From NCBI RefSeq assembly GCF_013085465.1, contig NZ_CP049838.1, positions 3,844,001 to 3,908,000 of the forward strand: a DNA stretch of 64,000 nt. Direction: 5' to 3'. Below the pieces are notes generated by a model. That model had not been told where the DNA came from. It saw nothing but the letters and a program-made list of their open reading frames with translations, and did no database searches. How positions within the stretch are numbered: position 1 is the first letter of the stretch; every line of letters begins with the position of its first letter. Shown piece by piece: positions 24,955-32,831 of this stretch. The translations under genes and the position numbers were made by a program. Origin of the DNA: Streptomyces asoensis (GTDB lineage Bacteria > Actinomycetota > Actinomycetes > Streptomycetales > Streptomycetaceae).

Positions 24955-26001
24955 ATGACGGTGACCCTGGCGGACGTGGCGGCCCGCGCGCAGGTCTCGC
25001 CCGCGACGGTGTCGCGCGTGCTGAACGGGAACTACCCCGTCGCCGCTACCACCAGGGAGCGGGTGCTGCGGGCGGTCGACGAGCTGGACTATGTGCTGAA
25101 CGGGCCGGCGAGCGCGCTGGCCGCGGCGACGTCCGACCTGGTCGGCATCCTGGTGAACGACATCGCGGACCCCTTCTTCGGGATCATGGCGAGTGCGATC
25201 CAGTCGGAGATCGGGGGGCCGGGCGGGCGGGCCGGCGGCGAACGGCTGGCGGTGGTCTGCAACACCGGGGGCTCTCCGGAGCGCGAGCTGACCTATCTGA
25301 CGCTCCTTCAGCGGCAGCGGGCCGCAGCCGTGGTGCTGACCGGCGGGGCCATGGAGAACGAGCCGCACGCGGCGGCGGTGGCGGCGAAGCTGCGCAGACT
25401 CGGCGAGGCCGGGACGCGGGTGGTGCTGTGCGGTCGGCCGCCGGCGCCGGAGACCACGGCGATCGCGCTGACCTTCGACAACCGCGGAGGCGGGCGGGAA
25501 CTGACCGAGCACCTGCTCGGGCTCGGACATCGGCGGCTCGGCTACATCGCGGGTCCGGAGGAGCGGACGACCACCCGGCACCGGCTCGAGGGCCACCGCG
25601 CGGCGCTGGCCGCGGCCGGCATCGAGGAGGACCCCCGCTGGACCGTGCACGGACGCTACGACCGCCGGGCCGGCTACGAGGCGACGCTGGAACTGCTGCG
25701 CCGGGATCCCTCTCTGACGGCGGTCGTCGCGGCCAACGACTCCGTCGCCCTGGGCGCCTGCGCGGCGCTGCGCGACTCCGGTCTGCGGATCCCGGACGAC
25801 GTCTCGGTCGCCGGCTTCGACGACCTCCCCTTCAGCATCGACGCGGTGCCCTCCCTCACGACCGTGCGGCTGCCGCTGGCCGAGGCAGGAGCGCGGGCGG
25901 GGCGCATCGCCATGGGCCGCGAGGAACCGCCGCCCGGCGGGATCGCCACGGTACGGGGCGAGTTGATGGTGCGGGGGTCCTCCGGAGTGCCGCGGGGGTG
26001 A
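24955..26001 (+). CDS. LacI-family transcriptional regulator
   Basis: A 348-residue LacI protein. The HTH is VTLADVAARAQVSPATVSRV followed by LNGNYPVAATTRERVLRAV. The effector domain has LVGILVNDIADPFFGIMASAI and the C-terminal VSVAGFDDLPFSIDAVPSLTTV motif. The ATG at 24955 is chosen over the longer frame because GGAGGA lies directly upstream and the HTH begins right after it. It is divergent from the oxidoreductase/DUF993/isomerase operon and probably represses it through the AAGCGCTT site. Its stop overlaps the next small gene by GTGA. Confidence 0.92.
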   Translation: MTVTLADVAARAQVSPATVSRVLNGNYPVAATTRERVLRAVDELDYVLNGPASALAAATSDLVGILVNDIADPFFGIMASAIQSEIGGPGGRAGGERLAVVCNTGGSPERELTYLTLLQRQRAAAVVLTGGAMENEPHAAAVAAKLRRLGEAGTRVVLCGRPPAPETTAIALTFDNRGGGRELTEHLLGLGHRRLGYIAGPEERTTTRHRLEGHRAALAAAGIEEDPRWTVHGRYDRRAGYEATLELLRRDPSLTAVVAANDSVALGACAALRDSGLRIPDDVSVAGFDDLPFSIDAVPSLTTVRLPLAEAGARAGRIAMGREEPPPGGIATVRGELMVRGSSGVPRG

Positions 26002-26381
26002 GGCTGCCCCTCGCTCACGACCGGGCCGAGCTGATCGAGGTCGTCCGGATCGGCGATCCCGCCAGGCACCTCACCTCGCGGGATCTGGCCGGTGACGTCG
26101 TCGAGGTCTGGGCAGGGGAGGAGGTGCGGCAGCTCCTGCACCTGGTGGGCGAGCTGCCGGACAGCCCGAAGTACCGCTGCTTCCTCCCCGGCTGGGGCAT
26201 CCGCGCCTACGACGCCACCGATCCCGAGCCGCTCTTCGAGATCGCGTTCTGCTTCCGGTGCAACGGAGCCCGCGTCTGGGGACGTGAGGTCACGGAGGAG
26301 CAGCGACACCAGGACTTCGAAGCGGAGAGTCCGGCCGGACGGGAGCTGCTGCGCCGGTTCCGCGCCTGTGCCCCCGGGTGA
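25998..26381 (+). CDS. Conserved-looking hypothetical protein, 127 residues
   Basis: A short protein starting at GTG 25998, which overlaps the LacI stop, so it is translationally coupled. It has alternating helix and strand segments with ELIEVVRIGDPARHLTSRDL at the start. A later strand pair contains a CFRCNGARVW segment, whose CxxC could bind metal or form a disulfide. The remainder is acidic and ends in a charged helix. No signal peptide or membrane helix is present. I do not recognise the family. Codon use is typical of a real gene, and its position inside the LacI/isomerase operon suggests a link to sugar metabolism. Confidence 0.65.
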   Translation: MRLPLAHDRAELIEVVRIGDPARHLTSRDLAGDVVEVWAGEEVRQLLHLVGELPDSPKYRCFLPGWGIRAYDATDPEPLFEIAFCFRCNGARVWGREVTEEQRHQDFEAESPAGRELLRRFRACAPG

Positions 26382-26436
26382 GGCGTCGGCGGCCCCCACT
26401 GGACCCGGACCCCGTACCGGGGTGACAGTGGTGACC

Positions 26437-27225
26437 ATGAAGCTCGCCTTCTCCACCCTCGGTGTTCCCGGTGCCCCCCTGTCCGAGGTGCTGCGGCTCG
26501 CGGTCGCGCACGGGTATCACGGCGTGGAGCTGCGCGCCCATCCGGAGGAGCCGGTTCATCCGGGGCTGAGTCCGGACGAACGGGTCGACGCCGCCGCCCG
26601 GTTCAAGGCGGCGGGCGTCGAGATCCTGGGGCTCGCGGGCTATCCGCGGGTCGCCGCGCCGGGCGACGACGAGCCCGTGATCGAGGAGATCCGGGAACTC
26701 GTCTCCCTCGCCCGTGACCTCGGGGCGCCCTTCGTCCGGGTCTTTCCCGGCGGCGAGGACGAGCACGCCGACGCCATCGCCGCCCGGCGGCTCGGCACCG
26801 CCGCCGAGTACGCCGCCGACCTCGGCGTACGCATCCTGCTGGAGACCCACGACTCGCACCGGACCGGCGCGGACGCCATCCGGGTGCTCGGCCTCGTCGG
26901 GCATCGCCAGGTCGGTGCGCTCTGGGACGTCATGCACACCTGGCTGGGCGGTGAGCAGCCGCACGAAACCTACGCGGCGCTCTCGCCGTATCTCGGATAC
27001 GTGCAGGTCAAGGACATCGCCTCGGCCGAGGACAGCACTCCGCTGGCGCTCGGCGCCGGGGTGCTGCCGCTCGCCGAGTGCGTGGAGGTGCTGACCCGGA
27101 ACGGCTGGGACGGGTGGCTGTGCTGGGAGTACGAGCAGCGCTGGTACGAGAACGCCGAGCCCCTGCCCGGCCTGCTGAGCGCCGGCCGCGAACACCTCGG
27201 ACGGCTGCTGAACGACTCCGCGTGA
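26437..27225 (+). CDS. Sugar phosphate isomerase/epimerase (TIM barrel)
   Basis: A 262-residue barrel of the AP endonuclease 2 superfamily. Metal ligand positions appear as RILLETHDSHRTGADA (Glu), GALWDVMHTWLGGE (Asp, His), GYVQVKDIA (Lys/Asp) and WLCWEYEQRWYENAE (Glu). The ATG at 26437 is taken, with an in-frame GTG at 26431 as an alternative. It is the third gene of the LacI / small-protein unit. This second isomerase, beside the one at 21540-22379, suggests that both sides of the divergent cluster act on related sugar intermediates. Confidence 0.88.
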   Translation: MKLAFSTLGVPGAPLSEVLRLAVAHGYHGVELRAHPEEPVHPGLSPDERVDAAARFKAAGVEILGLAGYPRVAAPGDDEPVIEEIRELVSLARDLGAPFVRVFPGGEDEHADAIAARRLGTAAEYAADLGVRILLETHDSHRTGADAIRVLGLVGHRQVGALWDVMHTWLGGEQPHETYAALSPYLGYVQVKDIASAEDSTPLALGAGVLPLAECVEVLTRNGWDGWLCWEYEQRWYENAEPLPGLLSAGREHLGRLLNDSA

Positions 27226-27613
27226 GGGTTCGGCACCCGGCCTGACGCCCGGCGGGGCATCCGCCTGGCGTTCGGTCTGCTGCCCGGCGGAACAGGGGCG
27301 GGCGTACGGCGGGGTGTGCGGCCTGGCACCAGCAGGGCGTCCGGCGGGGTGTGCGGCCTGGCACCAGCAGGGCGTCCGGCGGGGTGTGCGGCCTGGCGTA
27401 TGGCCTGAGGTGCGGTCTGGTCCGGCCGGACGTACTGCCTGGTCCCGGCAGAGCGTCTCGTCGGGCGTTCGGCCTGACGCCCGGCGGGGCAGGCGCCGGG
27501 CGTCACCGCAGGGCGTGCGGGGTGGGGTAATCGGGTGGCGCCTCGGGCGGGGGGCGGGTTAGCCTCCGCGCCGTGAATCAGCAGCCAGCGGCGTGCGGCG
27601 CCGTCGTTCCGTC
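27226..27613. repeat. Repeat-rich intergenic region with a 35-bp tandem repeat
   Basis: About 390 bp without a gene. A 35-bp unit beginning ggcggggtgtgcggcctggc repeats exactly at 27308-27342 and 27343-27377, with a third partial copy to 27397. Degenerate versions (gcccggcggggc, gcgttcggtctgctgcccgg) surround it. Both strands stay open for long distances because the repeats lack stops; none is coding by composition. Confidence 0.75.
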
Positions 27614-28933
27614 ATGAGTCTCCTGTCCAGGGTCCTGGTCGACGTTCGTCCTCTTCGTTCCTCCCCCGTCTTCCGGCGGCTGCTGATCGGGCGCACGGTG
27701 TCCACGCTCGGTGGCTTCATGACCATGGTCACCGTCATGTACCAGGTCTGGGACACGACCCACAGCTCGGTCTGGAGCGGCGCGGTCGGGCTGGCGCAGG
27801 CGCTGCCGCTGATCGGCGTCGGGCTGTTCGCGGGCGCCTGGGTGGACCGGGCCGACCGGCGCCGCGCGTATCTCCTGAGCACCGTCGGCTCGGCGGCCTG
27901 CTCCGTCCTGCTGGCCGTACAGGGCTTCACCGGGCAGGTGCCGGTGGCCGTGGTGCTCGCGCTGGTGGCGGTGCAGTCGTCGTTCGGGGCGATCGGCGCG
28001 CCCGCGGCGGGCGTGTTCCTGCCCCGGCTGCTGCCCAAGGACCAGGTGGCCGCCGGTCTCGCCCTGAACCAGGTCACCGGCCAGGCGATGATGCTGCTCG
28101 GGCCGGCCGTCGCCGGTGTCGTGCTCGGCTGGTGGGGCGTCGGCGTGTGCTACCTGGTGGACGCCCTCACCTTCGGCATGGCCTTCTACGGCGCCTACGG
28201 GCTGCCCGCGCTGCCGCCCGAGGGCGAGAAGTCCCGCCCCGGTGTCCATGGCGTCCTGGACGGGCTGCGGTTCCTGACCGGTCACCGTGCGGTACGCGGC
28301 GCGCTGCTGGTCGACCTGGCCGCCACCGTGCTGGCGATGCCGGCCAGTCTGTTCCCGCTCGTCAACGAGGAACGCTTCGGCGGCGACCCGCGCACGCTCG
28401 GTCTGTTCCTGTCCGCGCTCGCCGTCGGAGGAGTGGCGGCGACCGCCCTCTCCGGGCCGGTCACCCGGCTCGCCCGCCCCGGCCCGGTGATGCTCTGCTC
28501 CGCGGGCGTCTGGGGCGCGGCCCTCGCCCTCTTCGGCCTGACGACCAGCGCCTGGGCGGGCCTGGGCATGCTGGCGGTGGCCGGTGCGGCGGACTCGGTG
28601 GCCGTGCTGTCCCGGGCCACGATCGTGCAGACCCGCACCCCGGACTCCCTGCTGGGCCGGGTGACGGCGGCCGAGGCGATCGTCGGCCAGGCGGGCCCCA
28701 ACCTCGGCAACCTGCGCGGCGGTGTGGTGGCCGGCTGGACCTCGGGCACGACCGCGCTGATCACCGGCGGCCTGATGTGCCTGGCGGCGGTCACCGCGGT
28801 GGGGACGACGACTCCGGAGCTGCGCGGCGCCCGTGCGGGCGGCACGGATCCGCAGACCCCGGGCCGGCCGGCCGCCGAGTCCGCCGCACCGGTCACCCCA
28901 CCGGCCACCGCGCCGCCCGCTACCGCACCGTGA
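27614..28933 (+). CDS. MFS transporter (enterobactin/macrolide exporter-like)
   Basis: A 439-residue membrane protein with about 12 helices. The loop between helices 2 and 3 has GLFAGAWVDRADRRRAYLLS, a variant of the MFS GxxxDRxGRR motif. The family resembles the DHA3 drug exporters such as MefA and EntS. The ATG at 27614 is preferred to the GTG at 27593 because the first helix region begins soon after it. The C-terminal 50 residues are a soluble Ala/Pro/Thr tail. The substrate is unknown. Its 3' end overlaps the convergent hydrolase gene by 14 bp. Confidence 0.88.
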   Translation: MSLLSRVLVDVRPLRSSPVFRRLLIGRTVSTLGGFMTMVTVMYQVWDTTHSSVWSGAVGLAQALPLIGVGLFAGAWVDRADRRRAYLLSTVGSAACSVLLAVQGFTGQVPVAVVLALVAVQSSFGAIGAPAAGVFLPRLLPKDQVAAGLALNQVTGQAMMLLGPAVAGVVLGWWGVGVCYLVDALTFGMAFYGAYGLPALPPEGEKSRPGVHGVLDGLRFLTGHRAVRGALLVDLAATVLAMPASLFPLVNEERFGGDPRTLGLFLSALAVGGVAATALSGPVTRLARPGPVMLCSAGVWGAALALFGLTTSAWAGLGMLAVAGAADSVAVLSRATIVQTRTPDSLLGRVTAAEAIVGQAGPNLGNLRGGVVAGWTSGTTALITGGLMCLAAVTAVGTTTPELRGARAGGTDPQTPGRPAAESAAPVTPPATAPPATAP

Positions 28934-29522
28934 GCTTCGCCTCCCCGTCCAGGCACCACTCCAGCACCGACGGCCAGGAGCCGTACCCGGCGTCCAGGTC
29001 GAGGTGGGCAGCGCCCGGGAGGAGCTCGGCGGTGAGGCCCAGGGGGTCGCCGTAGGCCGCCTGCACGCCTTCCGGGAGGTAGGGGTCGTCGTCCCCGGCG
29101 ACGAGCCGGGTGGGGTGCGGGAGGGTGCGGCCGTCGAGCCGCGGCCCGAGGACGTTCCCGGCGAACCCGAACCCCTCGACCTCCGGATACCGCGCGAGGA
29201 CCGAGCCGGACGGCGGAGCCACCAGCAGCACCCGGTCGACGCCCGCGAGTCCCGGCAGGTCGCGGGCGACGGCGTGCAGCCAGAGCAGGACCGAGAGGCT
29301 GTGGGCGACGACCACCCGCTCGGAACCGGCGGCGAGCCGGTCGAGGTGGCGGGCCAGCTCCGTCAGCCACACCTCCAGGTCGGGGTCGTCCGGGTCGGGC
29401 AGCTGCGGGTAGACGGCCTCGTGGCCGAGTTCGGTGAGGCGGTCCGCGAGCCAGTGCTGCCAGTGGCCCTCGGGGCGGTGGTTCTGCCAGCCGTGGAGGA
29501 TGAGACAGGAGCGCGTGGTCAT
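28920..29522 (-). CDS. RBBP9/YdeN-type alpha/beta hydrolase
   Basis: A 200-residue serine hydrolase. It has the family's N-terminal LILHGWQNHRPEGHWQHWLA, a nucleophile elbow VVVAHSLSVLLWLH (Ser near residue 76), an acid region TRLVAGDDDPYLP and the catalytic His in LPGAAHLDLDAGYGSWP. The oxyanion His-Gly at the N-terminus and the final His-Leu-Asp are typical of RBBP9/YdeN proteins. The substrate is unknown; relatives hydrolyse small esters or peptides in the cytoplasm. It diverges from a LysR gene over only 51 bp, so that regulator may control it. Confidence 0.9.
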   Translation of the reverse strand: MTTRSCLILHGWQNHRPEGHWQHWLADRLTELGHEAVYPQLPDPDDPDLEVWLTELARHLDRLAAGSERVVVAHSLSVLLWLHAVARDLPGLAGVDRVLLVAPPSGSVLARYPEVEGFGFAGNVLGPRLDGRTLPHPTRLVAGDDDPYLPEGVQAAYGDPLGLTAELLPGAAHLDLDAGYGSWPSVLEWCLDGEAKLTVR

Positions 29523-29573
29523 GGGTCCGATGATTTCCGACCTCGTCGCGCAAGGTCCAGTTAATCTTTTCCG

Positions 29574-30545
29574 GTGGAACCCGTAAGCCAGTCCTTAAGC
29601 CAGCCTCCAAGTCAGCCCTTGGGTGCCGCCTTCTCCGTCGACCTGCGCCGGCTGACCGTCCTGCGCGAGCTGGAGCGCCGGGGCAGCCTGGCGCGGACGG
29701 CCGAGGCCCTGCATCTCACCCCCTCGGCGGTCTCCCAGCAGCTCGCCGCCCTCGCCCGCGACCTGGGCGTACCGCTCACGGAACGGGACGGCAGAGGCGT
29801 ACGCCTCACCGGTCAGGCGCGGGTCCTGCTCGCGCATGCCGAGATCATCGCCGCTCAACTGGAGGAGGCCCGCGCGGACCTGGCGGCGTACGGGGAGGGC
29901 GGCCGGGGCGCGGTGACCGTCGGCTGTTTCTCCAGCGGCATCCTGGGGCTGCTGCCGGCCGCGCTGCGGGCGTTGCGGAACCGGTTTCCGCACCTGCGCG
30001 TGGACGTCGTGGAGGCCGAGCCGCCGGATCTGTTCACCGCGCTCGACGGCGGGCAGGTCGATGTGGCCGTCGCCGTCGACTTCGCGGCCGCTCCCCCGCA
30101 CACCGACCGCCGTTACACCCGCGAGAACCTGCTGACGGACGTCCTGGACGTCGCCCTCCCGCCCGACCATCGCCTCGCGGAGCGCGCCGAGGTGCCGTTG
30201 CGCGAGCTGGCCACGGACGTCTGGATCGTCGGGAACGCCCTCAGCTGCTGCGGGGCGGTGACCCGTTCGGTCTGCGCGGCGGCCGGGTTCACGCCCGACA
30301 TCCGGCACGACGTGAACGACTGGGCCGCGCTGGCGGGTCTGGTGGAGGCGGGGCAGGGGGTGGCGCTGGTGCCCCGGCTGGTGCGGTCGCTGTACGCCCA
30401 CCGGGAACTGGCGCTGCGCCCGGCGCAGGGCGAGCCGCCGTCCCGGAACGTCTTCGTCGCCGTACGGGCCGGGGCCGAGCGGGATCCGGTGGTGGCGGCG
30501 GTGCGGGAGGAACTGCGTACGGCTGCCGCCCGCGTGCCGGCATGA
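29574..30545 (+). CDS. LysR-family transcriptional regulator
   Basis: A 323-residue LysR protein. The winged HTH is RLTVLRELERRGSLARTAEAL followed by LTPSAVSQQLAALARDLGVPL. The periplasmic-binding-like effector domain starts at VTVGCFSSGILGLLPAALRAL and ends near PRLVRSLYAHRELALRP. The start is GTG. The first 15 residues (EPVSQSLSQPPSQPLG) are a short Ser/Gln/Pro repeat mirrored by a DNA repeat and may not be translated. It is divergent from the small hydrolase, the usual LysR arrangement. Confidence 0.9.
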   Translation: MEPVSQSLSQPPSQPLGAAFSVDLRRLTVLRELERRGSLARTAEALHLTPSAVSQQLAALARDLGVPLTERDGRGVRLTGQARVLLAHAEIIAAQLEEARADLAAYGEGGRGAVTVGCFSSGILGLLPAALRALRNRFPHLRVDVVEAEPPDLFTALDGGQVDVAVAVDFAAAPPHTDRRYTRENLLTDVLDVALPPDHRLAERAEVPLRELATDVWIVGNALSCCGAVTRSVCAAAGFTPDIRHDVNDWAALAGLVEAGQGVALVPRLVRSLYAHRELALRPAQGEPPSRNVFVAVRAGAERDPVVAAVREELRTAAARVPA

Positions 30546-30567
30546 GTACGCCAGGGAGCGGCTTGTG

Positions 30568-30925
30568 TCAGGTGACGATGGCGATGACGACCAGCGCCGC
30601 CCAGATCACGGCCACCGCGGCCCCCCCGGGCCAGGGCCACCCGGTCGAGGACACCGCCCAGCCGACCGGTGCGGCCGGCCGGCAGGGCGCGCAGCGCCCA
30701 GGTGAGCAGCAGCGACGCCCCGGCCGCGTAGGCCAGCAGGAAGACCGGGCCTTCGGCGGGAAGGTCCGGGTCCCAGGGCTCCCGCGCCTGGTTCTCCAGG
30801 TACAGGAGCATGGCGAGCGCGTACCAGAGGAGTGCGCTGCCGGCCGTGACGACGGTTTCCAGCGCCGAGGACAGCACCTCCCCGGGCCGGACGAAGCGCC
30901 GCGCCGCGTTCCTGGCGGCGCTCAC
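30568..30925 (-). pseudogene. Small three-helix membrane protein with a frameshift in a G7 run
   Basis: A GTG at 30925 overlaps the stop of the preceding GNAT gene (GTGA). The frame encodes a basic start, then two membrane helices (SALLWYALAMLLYLENQ and FLLAYAAGASLLLTWALRAL). At a run of seven G on the minus strand (30621-30627) the frame is lost. If one G is removed the frame continues with AAVAVIWAALVVIAIVT and stops at 30568, forming a third helix and a 118-residue protein. As written, the frame instead runs on into unrelated sequence. It is a sequencing error, a phase-variable homopolymer or a decayed gene. Confidence 0.7.
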
Positions 30926-31554
30926 CGCGCGCCCGGCAGGAATCCCGCCACCCGCTCCGCCAACTGCCGCTCGCACCGTGGCCATTCCTCCGCCGTGATG
31001 GAGAAGATCGCGGAGTCGCGCAGGCGGTCGTCCTCGCCCGGCGCCCAGGAGCGGGACCAGTTGCGCAGGACGCCCTCGAAGCGGGCGCCGACGCTCGCGA
31101 TGGCCGCGCGGGAGCGGGTGTTGCGGGCGTCCGTCTTCAGGTCCACCCGGGAGACGCCCCACTGCGCGAAGGCGTGCCGGAAGAGGAGGAGCTTGGCCTC
31201 GGCGTTGACGCCCGTGCCCTGGGCGGAACCGGCCAGCCAGGTGAAACCGACCTCGACGGCGTCCAGTTGCTCGTCGGTCCGCCAGGAACGCGGCTCCCAG
31301 TACGAGGTCGCGCCGACCGCCCGGTCGGAGGCGAGGGAGATCTGCGCGTAGGGCGCGAGTCTGCCGGTCGCCGCGCGGGCGAGCTGGGCGTCGACGTAGT
31401 CACCGACCTCGTGCGCTCTCGGCACCCAGGTGAAGTCGTACGTCTGCCGGTTCTCCTCCGCCGCCACCGCCAGCTCGGCCGTGTGCCGTCGCTCCAGCGG
31501 CTCCAGGCGCACCAGCGCGCCCTCGAGAACCGGTCCCTCCAGCTTGAAACTCAC
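30922..31554 (-). CDS. GNAT-family N-acetyltransferase
   Basis: A 210-residue RimJ/RimL-like acetyltransferase. It begins with the typical [21 protein letters not shown], has the strand pair [25 protein letters not shown] where acetyl-CoA binds, and ends with [21 protein letters not shown]. The GTG start overlaps the EPSP synthase stop and its own stop overlaps the next start, placing it third in a tightly coupled four-gene operon. The substrate is unknown. Confidence 0.9.
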   Translation of the reverse strand: MSFKLEGPVLEGALVRLEPLERRHTAELAVAAEENRQTYDFTWVPRAHEVGDYVDAQLARAATGRLAPYAQISLASDRAVGATSYWEPRSWRTDEQLDAVEVGFTWLAGSAQGTGVNAEAKLLLFRHAFAQWGVSRVDLKTDARNTRSRAAIASVGARFEGVLRNWSRSWAPGEDDRLRDSAIFSITAEEWPRCERQLAERVAGFLPGAR

Positions 31555-32831
31555 CCGTCACTGCCCTTCCGCAGTACCTTCGCCAGTTCCGCGAACGCCT
31601 CGTGGAAACCGGGGAAAGTCTTGCGGACACAGCCCGGGTCGTCGAACGAGATTCCGGGGATGCGCAGTCCGGTCACCGCGAAGGACATGACGATGCGGTG
31701 GTCACCGTAGGTCTTGATGTCGGCGCCCGTGAGGGAACCGCCCGGACGAGAACCGCCCGCGCCGGGCCTGATCTCGATCCAGTCGGGGCCGGTCGCCACC
31801 TCGGCGCCCAGCCGCCGGAGATTCTCCGCGCAGGCCTCCAGGCGGTCGCACTCCTTCACCCGTGTGTTCGCCACGTCCTCGATGCGTACGGGGCCGGAGG
31901 CGAAGGGGGCGATCGCGGCGAGGGTCGGCATGGTGTCGGAGATGTCCCGCATGTTGACCGTGACGCCGTGGAGTTCACCGGTCCCGGACACGGTCGTACG
32001 GTCCGCGCCGACGTCCACCCGGGCGCCCATCCGCCGCAGTACGTCCACGAAGCCCAGGTCGCCCTGGAGCGCGCGCTCGCCGAGACCCGGCACGGTCACC
32101 TCGCCGCCGGTCAGCGCGGCCGCCGCGAAGAAGTAGCTCGCGGTGGAGGCGTCGGGTTCGATCGCGTAGGTCGTGGCCCGGTAGCCGCCCGGCGGGACGA
32201 CGTACGTGTTCCCCTCGCGCCCCACCTCCACCCCGAACGCCCGCATCATCGCGATCGTGATCTCGACGTACGGCACCGAGACCAGGTCCGTGACGGTGAT
32301 GCGCAGGCCGGTGCGGGTGAGCGGGCCGAGCAGGAGGAGGGCGGTCAGGTACTGGGAGGACTGGCCGGCGTCCAGCACCACGTCCCCGCCCTCGACGCCG
32401 GCCGCCCGCACGGTCAGCGGGTGGTGGCCCTCCGCCTCCTCGTGCCGCAGGTCCACGCCCAGGTCGCGCAGGGCGCGGGTGAGCGGGAGGAGGGGACGGC
32501 GGCGCATCTGCGGGGAGGCGTCGAAGCGGTAGGTGCCGTGGCCGGCGGCGGCGAGGGTCGGCAGGAAGCGTGCCGTGGTCGCGCCGTCCCGGCAGTAGAC
32601 GTCGGCCTCGGCCAGCGCCGGGCCCTGCGGACGGCCGTCGACCTGCCAGGCGTCCGGTGTCCGTCCCACCCGGTAGCCGAGCCGGGTCAGGCCCTCGGCG
32701 AACCCCTCGGTGTCGTCGGAGCGAAGGGGGCGCTGGAGGGTGGTGACGCCGTCGGCTGCCGCCGCCAGGAACAGGGCGCGGGCGGTGAGGGACTTGGAAC
32801 CGGGGATGTCGACGAGGGCCATGCCCCTCAT
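31551..32831 (-). CDS. aroA: 3-phosphoshikimate 1-carboxyvinyltransferase (EPSP synthase)
   Basis: A 426-residue EPSP synthase, which transfers the enolpyruvyl group of PEP to shikimate 3-phosphate in aromatic amino acid synthesis. Recognised motifs: [21 protein letters not shown] at the N-terminus, [10 protein letters not shown], then [47 protein letters not shown] and [12 protein letters not shown]. All principal substrate-binding regions are present. The ATG at 32831 overlaps the EamA stop (ATGA); a second ATG lies at 32822. No other shikimate genes are adjacent, which is usual for actinomycete aroA. Confidence 0.94.
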   Translation of the reverse strand: MRGMALVDIPGSKSLTARALFLAAAADGVTTLQRPLRSDDTEGFAEGLTRLGYRVGRTPDAWQVDGRPQGPALAEADVYCRDGATTARFLPTLAAAGHGTYRFDASPQMRRRPLLPLTRALRDLGVDLRHEEAEGHHPLTVRAAGVEGGDVVLDAGQSSQYLTALLLLGPLTRTGLRITVTDLVSVPYVEITIAMMRAFGVEVGREGNTYVVPPGGYRATTYAIEPDASTASYFFAAAALTGGEVTVPGLGERALQGDLGFVDVLRRMGARVDVGADRTTVSGTGELHGVTVNMRDISDTMPTLAAIAPFASGPVRIEDVANTRVKECDRLEACAENLRRLGAEVATGPDWIEIRPGAGGSRPGGSLTGADIKTYGDHRIVMSFAVTGLRIPGISFDDPGCVRKTFPGFHEAFAELAKVLRKGSDG

